A stretch of 59,735 bases of DNA from Oligoflexia bacterium (GTDB taxonomy: Bacteria; Bdellovibrionota; UBA1018): positions 1-59,735 of the forward strand of contig CAITVN010000007.1 in NCBI GenBank assembly GCA_903895855.1, read 5' to 3'. The notes under the pieces were generated by a model. The model did no database searches. It was not told the origin of the DNA and saw only the letters and a list, made by a program, of their open reading frames with translations. Within the stretch, counting starts at the first letter, position 1. The number at the start of each line of letters is the position of its first letter. Positions 52,165 to 59,060 of the stretch are shown here, in pieces. Position numbers and translations under genes: made by a program.

Positions 52165-52285
52165 AGACATAAAAAAAACAAAAGGGGCCTACTCAGAACT
52201 TATTCTGAGCGGGCCCCTTTGGAGTCCTAATTGAAGTTCAAGCTGTGCATTCAGACTCCTGATGTCAATCTGAGCTGTTCGATAA
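52165..52285 (-). ncRNA. Candidate small RNA or leader with sequestered mini-ORF
   Basis: On the minus strand TATAAG (52291-52296) with TTCGAA about 18 bases before is a weak sigma-70-like promoter. The transcript would contain AGGAG (52256-52260), five bases before an ATG (52248-52250) of a seven-codon frame (MHSLNFN, stop at 52227-52229). GGAGTC (52254-52259) and GACTCC (52221-52226) are exact complements, so a stem can mask that binding site. A strong terminator follows. No gene follows for 360 bases. Promoter and ends are inferred. Confidence 0.45.
52171..52220 (-). terminator. Strong intrinsic terminator with no upstream gene on its strand
   Basis: On the minus strand AAAGGGGCC (52212-52220) pairs with GGCCCCTTT (52181-52189), then CTCAGAA/TTCTGAG pairs inside (52192-52198 and 52203-52209) around a 4-base loop. 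It is followed by TGTTTTTTTT. The nearest minus-strand gene upstream is over 3 kb away (56470), so it points to an unannotated short transcript. Confidence 0.85.
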
Positions 52286-52438
52286 GTTCACTTATAGTTG
52301 ATCACCCCCGCTAATTCGAATTACATATTTGGCACTAACCGAAAAAAAATTAGTTAACTTTTATGAATAAATACAGTTTATGTACTTTTTGTCCCATTTT
52401 AGCTCAACCTTGTTCAACGCCATACCGAAAAGCCATCA

Positions 52439-54328
52439 ATGAGACTGCAGGCAATACGCATAAACCTAAGCAAGCTTTCGATACAGCTAGGCTTACTCCT
52501 CACTGGCGTACTCAGTGTGACACTTTTTGTGTCACTCTCTATTCTTTCGAAAATTGAAGAATCGAGAGCTATTGAAGAATTAAACACAGATTCTGAGTAC
52601 CTACTTCAAATCACTCGTGACAATGTCAAACGAATTTACCAACAACGCGACCAAAACGACCTGCAGTTACAACAATTCAGTCGGTCAGTTGGAAAATTAC
52701 CGGGGGTCAAGTGGCTAGAAGTCTTCGACACCCAGGGAAAAATCATTGCCCATACCCTGACTGAGCGCATTGGTATGCGCCCATTGACTGCACACCAATC
52801 GATCGTAACTCAAGTGCTCACATCTGGAAACACGGCTGTCGAGATCGACCGTAAGCAGCAACAGTACAACCTCTTTTCACCGTATCATGCGCTAGAAGAC
52901 CAAAAAAAGGTCGCCGGAGTCATTGAACTTTCGATGGGGCTAAGTGACAACATTCACGACCAAATAGTCACTGCGCAATCACTCATGATTTTGATTCACG
53001 AGACCCTTGAACAGATTGAACTCAATCGAGCCAGTTTGAACGAGCAGATGCAAACTGCATTCACCTCAATTGGCCGACTTGACAGCGTTAAGAAAATTGA
53101 AATGTTTGATGAGCAGGCAACTATTATTGCTCACACTGACGCCAATAAAGTCGGGCAAAAGCCACAAAAATACAAGATTTCTGATCACGAACAGGTTGTG
53201 AAAGACGTTTTCACTTCAGGGGTGCGATATTCTGAATTCGATTATGCCAATAATCGCTACAACATATTTGTTCCCATTCGATTGAACGAGAACTCAACGA
53301 GTGACAAACCAGTCACAGTCGTTGAGCTCACAATGAACCTAGGTGATGTCACCGATGCAATCGCGAGGCATTTGCGGCCACTTTACTTAATCGCCGTTCT
53401 TTCGATTTTACTGATGGGAACCCTCTTGCACCTCACTTTGACGAAGTTTGTGATTCGCCCAATCAAACTGATTAGTGGTTTTCTCACCCAAACAGGAAAA
53501 GGCGATTTTGTTGGAAAAATTGAAAAATTTCAGCTCAACAACGAGATTCAAGAATTGGGCGATTCGTTCAACAACATGACCAAGCAACTCAGAGAAGCCA
53601 GAGAAATTGAGACTTCTCTCAATGCGATGATTGCTCAAAAATCAAAGATGGCTGCACTAGGCGAAATCTCAGCGGGTATTGCACATGAAATCAACAACCC
53701 ATTAACCATCATCAATGGTGCCACTGCTCAGCTTCTCAAGGTTCGCGAAGACCCCGAAAAATTTCAGACCAAAGTCGCATCAATTCAAAGATCGTGCGAC
53801 CGCATTTCAAAAATTGTCACAAATATGAGAAAGTCTTCGAGGGTTTCTCAAGCATCAGACAAGCGCTCGCACTCACTTTCTGGCGTGATCAAAGAATCGA
53901 TTGGCTTTTGTGATCTCAAATCGCTTCGGTGTGGCACCCCTATTTTTTACGATCTCGAAACCACCGCAGCCGTTTTGTGCGACGACGTTTCAATTGGCCA
54001 AGTCATTGTGAATCTCATCAACAACGCCATCGACGCGGTCAAGACTTTAGACGAAAAATGGGTGAGACTGCGGTTATTTGAAGATCCAGAGGGGGTCGTT
54101 TTGCAAGTCAGAGACTCTGGCATGGGCATTGCCCCCGAAGTGGCCGCCAAACTCTTTCAGCCGTTCTTCACCACAAAACCAGTTGGCGAAGGCACCGGCC
54201 TCGGCCTTTCGATTATCAAAGGCATACTCGACGATCATGAAGCAACGATCTCAATTCTCAGCGACGAGCCAAATACTTGTTTTGAAGTGCGATTTAAAAA
54301 GGCTCAATCTCTAAGTCAAGCTGCGTAA
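52439..54328 (+). CDS. Membrane sensor histidine kinase with duplicated sensor domain
   Basis: 629 residues. Helix one LSIQLGLLLTGVLSVTLFVSLS, helix two about 305-325 (LRPLYLIAVLSILLMGTLLHL), then a HAMP domain (FVIRPIKLISGFLTQTGKGDF). The periplasmic part has two similar units: GVKWLEVFDTQGKIIAHT... with VIELSMGLSD and, about 120 residues later, SVKKIEMFDEQATIIAHT... with VVELTMNLGD. HisKA box ALGEISAGIAHEINNPL (His ATP-phosphorylated), N-box VNLINNAIDAVK, G1 VRDSGMGIAPE and G2 GEGTGLGLSIIKG. No response regulator gene adjoins, so the partner is elsewhere. Confidence 0.93.
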   Translation: MRLQAIRINLSKLSIQLGLLLTGVLSVTLFVSLSILSKIEESRAIEELNTDSEYLLQITRDNVKRIYQQRDQNDLQLQQFSRSVGKLPGVKWLEVFDTQGKIIAHTLTERIGMRPLTAHQSIVTQVLTSGNTAVEIDRKQQQYNLFSPYHALEDQKKVAGVIELSMGLSDNIHDQIVTAQSLMILIHETLEQIELNRASLNEQMQTAFTSIGRLDSVKKIEMFDEQATIIAHTDANKVGQKPQKYKISDHEQVVKDVFTSGVRYSEFDYANNRYNIFVPIRLNENSTSDKPVTVVELTMNLGDVTDAIARHLRPLYLIAVLSILLMGTLLHLTLTKFVIRPIKLISGFLTQTGKGDFVGKIEKFQLNNEIQELGDSFNNMTKQLREAREIETSLNAMIAQKSKMAALGEISAGIAHEINNPLTIINGATAQLLKVREDPEKFQTKVASIQRSCDRISKIVTNMRKSSRVSQASDKRSHSLSGVIKESIGFCDLKSLRCGTPIFYDLETTAAVLCDDVSIGQVIVNLINNAIDAVKTLDEKWVRLRLFEDPEGVVLQVRDSGMGIAPEVAAKLFQPFFTTKPVGEGTGLGLSIIKGILDDHEATISILSDEPNTCFEVRFKKAQSLSQAA

Positions 54329-54343
54329 TCCTCAAAATCAGAT

Positions 54344-54370
54344 CCCCAAGGCTTTTTAGGGTTTTTTTTC
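54344..54370 (+). terminator. Possible weak terminator of the histidine kinase gene
   Basis: CCCC AAG ... TTTTTAGGG (54344-54361) can form a short imperfect stem, followed by a run of eight T (54362-54369). The stem is poor and this is offered only because of the T-run just past the stop codon. Confidence 0.3.
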
Positions 54371-54411
54371 GCCACCAAAGGTGAATAGAATACCGCTAGA
54401 GGGAAATGTCT

Positions 54412-55605
54412 ATGAAGCGAGCGTGGTCGGGGGTTCACCCCCTTTTCGGCTTAGTAAAATTGAGTCTTCAATTGATTCTTTTGAGCGCCACCTTGCTGGG
54501 CTCTTTCGCTCAAGCCTTTCAAGAAAACGCAGACCCTTACAATGCACTCATTTGGAATCGTAAAAATGCCCTCGCACAAAACGGCAGAATAGACCGTGAT
54601 GACTGGTATGAGTGGTGGTACTACAAAGTAGTCGTTCCTGAGACTGACCAAGCCTACTACTTTGTCTATGGTGTCGTGAATCCCTGGGACACCCGAAGCC
54701 CCAATCCCGCGAATGAATCTTCGCGGTCGTATGTTGGCTTCGGTGATTTTTCGGCCAAAGTCATCGGTGAAAATAAGTTTGGCACCGAGGCGTTCAGCGC
54801 GGCCTACGATCGCACATTCATTCAGGTGGGAGACAATACTGCCACCGATCAAGAGATCAGCGGCGCAATCGAAGACACCCAAGTCTCGGCAAAATGGCAC
54901 CTCAATTTGTCTCGCGACTGGTCTTTTAATGCCATGGGCTGGGGTATGTTTCAAAACTGGGTGAGCAATATCTATTGGTATCCGGCACAAGCCAGTGCCG
55001 CGATGACTGGCTGGATTGAGACGGGCAAGCCGGGAGAGCCCAGTAGAAGAATCGAACTCGACCACGCCCCTGCCTATCAAGATCGCAACTGGGGCAGAAG
55101 TTTCCCGAAATGGTGGACATGGCTCGTTTCAAATCATTTCAAAAATTCACCGGGCACCGTACTCGCGAGTGGCGGCGGCAGACCAAAAATTTTCAACGAG
55201 GTCGAGCTAATTTCGGCCGTTGTCGTCGGCCTTAAACACGAAGGAAAAGAATACAGCTTTCGGCCGAATGATGGTGATAAGATCAGCATCGACATCAATT
55301 ATGGAAAGTGGGAGGTCGTAGCCGAAAATAGAAACGACGAGCGAATTGAGATTTCAGCCAATGCACCAAAAGAGGCCTTCTTGTGTTTGCCTTTCATGAC
55401 ACCCCAAGGACAGTGGTTTTACGACTATGAAACGCTAAAGGGTAATATTAAAGTTAAATTATTTAAGAAAAAAGGTTGGTTCAATCCAACCTGGGTTCAA
55501 ATCGCAGACCTCGAAACTGACGAGGGCGGTATTGAATACGGCTCGCCGCAAGAGCAAAGCGATGGTGATGCGTCGTTTTTTGACAGGCAACTCAAGCTGT
55601 ACTAA
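54412..55605 (+). CDS. Exported tocopherol-cyclase-like protein
   Basis: 397 residues from the ATG at 54412, eight bases after GAGGG; an ATG at 54406 is too near the GAGGG. Signal peptide LVKLSLQLILLSATLLGSFAQAF. DWYEWWYYKVVVPE, YVGFGDF and AYQDRNWGRSFPKWWTWLVSNHF are the aromatic-rich blocks of tocopherol-cyclase-like (PF14249) proteins, a lipocalin-like split-barrel group. Known members close a ring on a prenyl quinol in plants and cyanobacteria; in this bacterium the substrate is unknown and tocopherol itself unlikely. Export is not usual for the plant enzyme. Confidence 0.7.
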   Translation: MKRAWSGVHPLFGLVKLSLQLILLSATLLGSFAQAFQENADPYNALIWNRKNALAQNGRIDRDDWYEWWYYKVVVPETDQAYYFVYGVVNPWDTRSPNPANESSRSYVGFGDFSAKVIGENKFGTEAFSAAYDRTFIQVGDNTATDQEISGAIEDTQVSAKWHLNLSRDWSFNAMGWGMFQNWVSNIYWYPAQASAAMTGWIETGKPGEPSRRIELDHAPAYQDRNWGRSFPKWWTWLVSNHFKNSPGTVLASGGGRPKIFNEVELISAVVVGLKHEGKEYSFRPNDGDKISIDINYGKWEVVAENRNDERIEISANAPKEAFLCLPFMTPQGQWFYDYETLKGNIKVKLFKKKGWFNPTWVQIADLETDEGGIEYGSPQEQSDGDASFFDRQLKLY

Positions 55606-55716
55606 GGCACTTCCAACTGAGCCCAGCCCCCCAGGAGACACCTCGGGAGAACTCAATACACCCATTACTTGACTTTTTCAATCAATTATGATTAAACCTG
55701 GCCTGAGGTAAGAAGC

Positions 55717-56424
55717 GTGAACCTACTGCAAAAAGGCCCTGTTGTTAATAAAATCAAAATATATCAAACAGTTACGATACTTAGTTTAATTTTGATGGTT
55801 TCAAGCCTCAACACGGCCTCTGCCGGCAACGGCTACACCTACAGCCCAGAAGATGAACCAGACACGACCTTAAAGCTTAAAATCACGGACATGCCCTATT
55901 CGCTCAGACAAAGGGCCTTCGAAGGCTACACAGAAATTTTCACAAAACTGAGAACCTGTGGCGCAATGAACTCACACGAAGATGAACGCGCCAAAGTGCT
56001 CAAAAAAATGCGATCACAGAAAATTCACATCGCCGGTGACAAAGGTCAATTCGCCTCGACATGCGAAAACTATGATCAAATAGTTTCGATCGCAGACTTC
56101 GCCGGACTTCAGAACCCCTTCAAAGATGAATCTATCTGGAAGCTAACTCTCGCCAGCTCGACAGATTCTCTTTGCTTTGCCCTAACCAGCAAGATGAGTT
56201 CAGACTTAGGCGGAACCGCTCCAAACGACTGGGCTGACACGATCGACTTATTCGGAACAAGAAGTGGTAGAAATAAGATCACACTCACCCCAATGTCGTT
56301 TGCCGAATCAGACGGGCTAGTGAGCTGGTACCTGCTCGAGTACTTACTAGAGCGCTACACCGACCTTGATGATACCTCTCGAAAATTGATTTCTCGCGAT
56401 TGTATTAGAAATAAGAAGAAATGA
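55717..56424 (+). CDS. Exported protein of unknown function
   Basis: 235 residues, GTG start with GAGG eight bases upstream. Signal peptide TVTILSLILMVSSLNTASAG. The mature part is mixed with five cysteines spread out (RTCGAMNS, STCENYDQ, SLCFALTS, RDCIRN) and a charged C-terminus (RDCIRNKKK). No recognised family. Convergent with the degenerate HD-GYP gene, 45 bases away; no terminator is obvious between them. Confidence 0.65.
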   Translation: MNLLQKGPVVNKIKIYQTVTILSLILMVSSLNTASAGNGYTYSPEDEPDTTLKLKITDMPYSLRQRAFEGYTEIFTKLRTCGAMNSHEDERAKVLKKMRSQKIHIAGDKGQFASTCENYDQIVSIADFAGLQNPFKDESIWKLTLASSTDSLCFALTSKMSSDLGGTAPNDWADTIDLFGTRSGRNKITLTPMSFAESDGLVSWYLLEYLLERYTDLDDTSRKLISRDCIRNKKK

Positions 56425-56469
56425 GTTCAACTACCTCTGCTTGCTCTGAAAGCATGTTCGCGCGCTGTT

Positions 56470-57825
56470 TCACTCAAAAAACATATCAAGTTGAGAAATG
56501 ATCATCGGATCAAACTTCACCCCTTTGGGATTCGCCGCATAGCTCGCCGCCTTCAGTCGCTCCCATGAATTAGTCAAATCAGGAACACTCTCTCCAGGCC
56601 TTACCGTATTGTAGTAGTCAAAAGCTCCCAGCAGCGAAAGAAACCGTGCCCCTTCAGGAATCGTATTGCCGCGCTTATGGTCAGGAAATCCAGTACCGTC
56701 ATAATTTTCATGGTGATACAGAATTGCACTTTCAACACTATCACCCAACGCAATCGCCTTGCGCTTGATGATCTCGATCGACTTGAATACATGACTTTCG
56801 TATTCGCGTTTTTCTACCACAGCTAATTCAAATTCACTTTTTTTCAATATATTTTGTTTAACGTATGCCAACCCCAGGTTGTGAAACAGAGCCGCCACCG
56901 TCAGCTCACTCACGTCGGGTACCCCACAAAATTTTGAAAAAATTTGGGCATAAATCGCCGTATTCAAACCGTGAGCCAACGGGCTCCATCGCGGAAACGG
57001 CAATTCTGCCAGGCAAGTTCGAAAGTCTGGAAATTTCTGGACGAGTTCTGCTAAAATAAAGACAATTTCGAGGGCTTCGGTCATCATTCTTTGGCCGACT
57101 GAAATCATTCCATTTGAGCCAAAGTTAAAAAACTCACGCATCAGTTCTTGATACATCTGCCTGGCTTTGTGAAGCCCTTCAGATACCGTCTGCTTACTTC
57201 CGTTTTGACTGAGCACATTCAATAACTGTTCACATTCGCCTTCTTTCACATAAAGGTGCCGCACATGAGAGTTCAAGACCTTTTCGCGCTTGTCTTCGGT
57301 AAAGGGCGTCCCAGCCGCCAGAAAAACAACATAGTGATTTGATAACGGTAGATAATGAAACAAATCAACCGGCAACACCTGATTCTTGAGCACATCGCGA
57401 CAAAGCACTGTTCGAAAGGTTCGTTTCCTCAAAATGCCAATCAAATGCAACATAGCTTCAATTGAAATGTCTTTACGATCCATAATCGCAGTCGCGCCAC
57501 ATTTTTGCGCAAAATCGGCCTGTTTCGATAGCAGCTTATTGATCAAGACAATAATGGCTAACTTGTGGTTGAGTTGAGTCGCGTACTGCGAAAATTCAAG
57601 AAATGAAATCTCGTCTGCCACTTTATGAGAGTCGGTAAGGTCACCGTCGATGATCAAGACATCTAACGGTAGCTGTTCGATTCGTTCGACGCCCTTGTGA
57701 GAGTCTTGCTCGCACCAAAATTCGGTTTCTGCTCCAAACGCAGATTTGATCTGACCACGCACTTCGGCGTCGCTCGTGAGCAGCAAAACCCTCTGATGCC
57801 ATTCGGGACTCTTCATGACACCCAT
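56470..57825 (-). CDS. Receiver-like / degenerate HD-GYP-like protein
   Basis: 451 residues. About 1-120 is receiver-like (RVLLLTSDAEVRGQI ... VLIIDGDLTD). About 150-215 parallels the domain before the HD in the gene at 9071 (LSNHYVVFLAAGTPFTEDKREKVL against LSSQKYVRIFKKGDSFTEKD). The HD-GYP-like part has FHNLGLAYVKQNIL, in which the catalytic Asp of the HD pair is Asn, and HHENYDGTGFPDHKRGN still kept; GAFDYYN replaces aDxyDA. The His-Asp to His-Asn change predicts loss of hydrolysis and a binding or sensing role. Same domain order as 9071-10474, so a paralogue. Confidence 0.72.
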   Translation of the reverse strand: MGVMKSPEWHQRVLLLTSDAEVRGQIKSAFGAETEFWCEQDSHKGVERIEQLPLDVLIIDGDLTDSHKVADEISFLEFSQYATQLNHKLAIIVLINKLLSKQADFAQKCGATAIMDRKDISIEAMLHLIGILRKRTFRTVLCRDVLKNQVLPVDLFHYLPLSNHYVVFLAAGTPFTEDKREKVLNSHVRHLYVKEGECEQLLNVLSQNGSKQTVSEGLHKARQMYQELMREFFNFGSNGMISVGQRMMTEALEIVFILAELVQKFPDFRTCLAELPFPRWSPLAHGLNTAIYAQIFSKFCGVPDVSELTVAALFHNLGLAYVKQNILKKSEFELAVVEKREYESHVFKSIEIIKRKAIALGDSVESAILYHHENYDGTGFPDHKRGNTIPEGARFLSLLGAFDYYNTVRPGESVPDLTNSWERLKAASYAANPKGVKFDPMIISQLDMFFE

Positions 57826-57842
57826 TATGACGTTTAAATTGA

Positions 57843-57886
57843 CTTTGGGTCAAGCCCTGCTCCGTTCAGCAGGTCTTGACCCAAAG
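57843..57886. repeat. 44-bp hairpin-forming inverted repeat
   Basis: CTTTGGGTCAAG (57843-57854) and CTTGACCCAAAG (57875-57886) are exact complements; CCTGCT and AGCAGG pair inside with one C/T mismatch, leaving a short loop. It lies 17 bases before the ATG of the degenerate HD-GYP gene and 39 bases after the next minus-strand stop. No T-run follows, so a terminator role is doubtful; it could be a repeat or an operator. Confidence 0.65.
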
Positions 57887-57925
57887 CTTGTCATTTTTAT
57901 TAATTTCTAGCGAGAGCCTAATTTC

Positions 57926-58369
57926 TTAGTACTCGATTGAAACCATGTACGCACCGTTAACTACGTTCACAGAAACGTCGCAGTTTTCGGTTGGGTGAAT
58001 TTCTTGAAAGCTATTTCCGAAAAAGCCGGTTTCATCAGTCACCGTTGCACAAGTAATGACTTTACCTTCAGCGGTTAAACGAATTTCGCGAGCGCCTGCA
58101 TCGTAAGCAAGACCTGGAATGGTCGCCATTCGAGTTTGGTAGGTTGAAGAAGGAAGACTTTTTGGACCGGCATAGAGTCTCTTTTTCAATCTCAAACCAA
58201 CTACCGCGGTGCCTGTCTCAGCGTCAAAGCGATAGAAACTCTTTTGCTTGTGAAATCCGTTCACACGACCGGCACTGCCAGTCACTGAGCCGGCAAATGC
58301 CTGACTAGCAAACAATGAGGCAATCAAAACTAACGAACTGAACATAGGGGCTAATGATACTTTTTTCAT
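57926..58369 (-). CDS. Small exported protein of unknown function
   Basis: 147 residues from the ATG at 58369, nine bases after GGAG; an ATG five codons earlier (58384) is also open. Signal peptide SSLVLIASLFASQAFAG. The mature part is 120 residues of mostly strands (TGTAVVGLRLKKRLYAGP, REIRLTAEGKVITCATVTDETG, CDVSVNVVNGAYMVSIEY) with two cysteines. No recognised family. Stands alone on the minus strand. Confidence 0.7.
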   Translation of the reverse strand: MKKVSLAPMFSSLVLIASLFASQAFAGSVTGSAGRVNGFHKQKSFYRFDAETGTAVVGLRLKKRLYAGPKSLPSSTYQTRMATIPGLAYDAGAREIRLTAEGKVITCATVTDETGFFGNSFQEIHPTENCDVSVNVVNGAYMVSIEY

Positions 58370-58451
58370 AATGTGATTCTCCATGGATCAACTGAGTAGC
58401 CCTGAGGATCGTTGAATTCCACTTACAGATTTGACACATCGAGTTATTGTA

Positions 58452-58479
58452 AAAATAAGGGAAGTTTCTTCCTTATTTT
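58452..58479. terminator. Possible two-way terminator
   Basis: AAAATAAGGGAAG (58452-58464) and CTTCCTTATTTT (58468-58479) form a stem of 12 pairs with one bulged G and a 3-base loop, with A's before and T's after, so it could stop transcription from either side. On the minus strand it would end transcripts of the small genes at 58568-58953; the next stretch is the promoter side of the gene at 58369. A GCCCG/CGGGC dyad lies nearby (58536-58560). Confidence 0.55.
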
Positions 58480-58567
58480 AAATACTTACATAAAGATTAG
58501 ATAGAATCAGTTAAGCACAAATGAATCCATAAATAGCCCGATAACCCCCGAAGCACGGGCCGACTCA

Positions 58568-58759
58568 CTACTCTGCAGTCGCCAGCAGCATTCGATACTC
58601 ACTCACCCAAGGCTCGGTCATCGTCAACTCACCCGTCTTTAGGGCATTAGAAACGAACGTCAACTGAACGGTCTTCTCGCCTCTGACGAAATAGGTTCTC
58701 GTCAGCACCTCTTTACTAAGCTGATCAAAATACATGATATTTGAACCGATTTCTTTCAA
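58568..58759 (-). CDS. Doubtful small gene
   Basis: 63 residues from a TTG overlapping the stop of the next small frame by 4 bases. MKEIGSNIMYFDQLSKEVLTRTYFV, then PWVSEYRMLLATAE. No signal peptide, no family. The overlap with 58756-58953 and a terminator-like hairpin downstream are the only supports. Could be noise. Confidence 0.3.
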   Translation of the reverse strand: MKEIGSNIMYFDQLSKEVLTRTYFVRGEKTVQLTFVSNALKTGELTMTEPWVSEYRMLLATAE

Positions 58760-58953
58760 CCTTCTTCAATGGCAACATCCAGCGCAAGACTCAGAGCCTC
58801 AACTCCGACAAGCACTATCGGATTCGCCTCGGCTTCGCGCATACCGGTACTAATGCCAGTTGGCACAAAGGCCACGTCGGCAAACAAAATAATTACGACC
58901 ATCAGAGGAATCAATTGCACTCGACGCCATACGCGCCTGACTCTACCCATCAT
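58756..58953 (-). CDS. Doubtful small membrane protein gene
   Basis: 65 residues with an Arg-rich start and one hydrophobic stretch (LIPLMVVIILFADVAFVPTG). It overlaps the small frame at 58568-58759 by 4 bases, and lies 107 bases after the HNH gene on the same strand. No family recognised. The alternative plus-strand frames here look like shadows. Weak call. Confidence 0.3.
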   Translation of the reverse strand: MMGRVRRVWRRVQLIPLMVVIILFADVAFVPTGISTGMREAEANPIVLVGVEALSLALDVAIEEG

Positions 58954-59060
58954 CTAAAATGATAGGGTTCGGCAATTCTTGTGTAAACAACATAATCAAA
59001 GGCAGTCACCGAATAGGGTGTCCGAACGGCCGGTACTCGAAAAAATGCTGGGCAAACCCA

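Larger units (their letters stand above)
51812..52438. other. 627-base non-coding region
   Basis: No gene supported on either strand. It holds, from left to right, a hairpin TTAGCGA/TCGCTAA (51951-51971) upstream of the CxxCH gene, a GC-rich hairpin AACCCCGATCC / GGTCGGGGGTT (52107-52155), a strong minus-strand terminator (52171-52220) and, before that on the minus strand, a candidate small RNA. The right-hand part holds the promoter of the histidine kinase at 52439. Confidence 0.55.

Noticed and set aside
54451..55080. 209-codon minus-strand frame inside the tocopherol-cyclase-like gene
   Set aside because: Antisense to conserved sequence (WYEWWYYK block and others) and lacking any family match.
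58568..58953. Single gene split by a frameshift
   Set aside because: The second frame has its own upstream stop a few codons before the overlap and neither part matches a longer family, so a frameshift cannot be argued.
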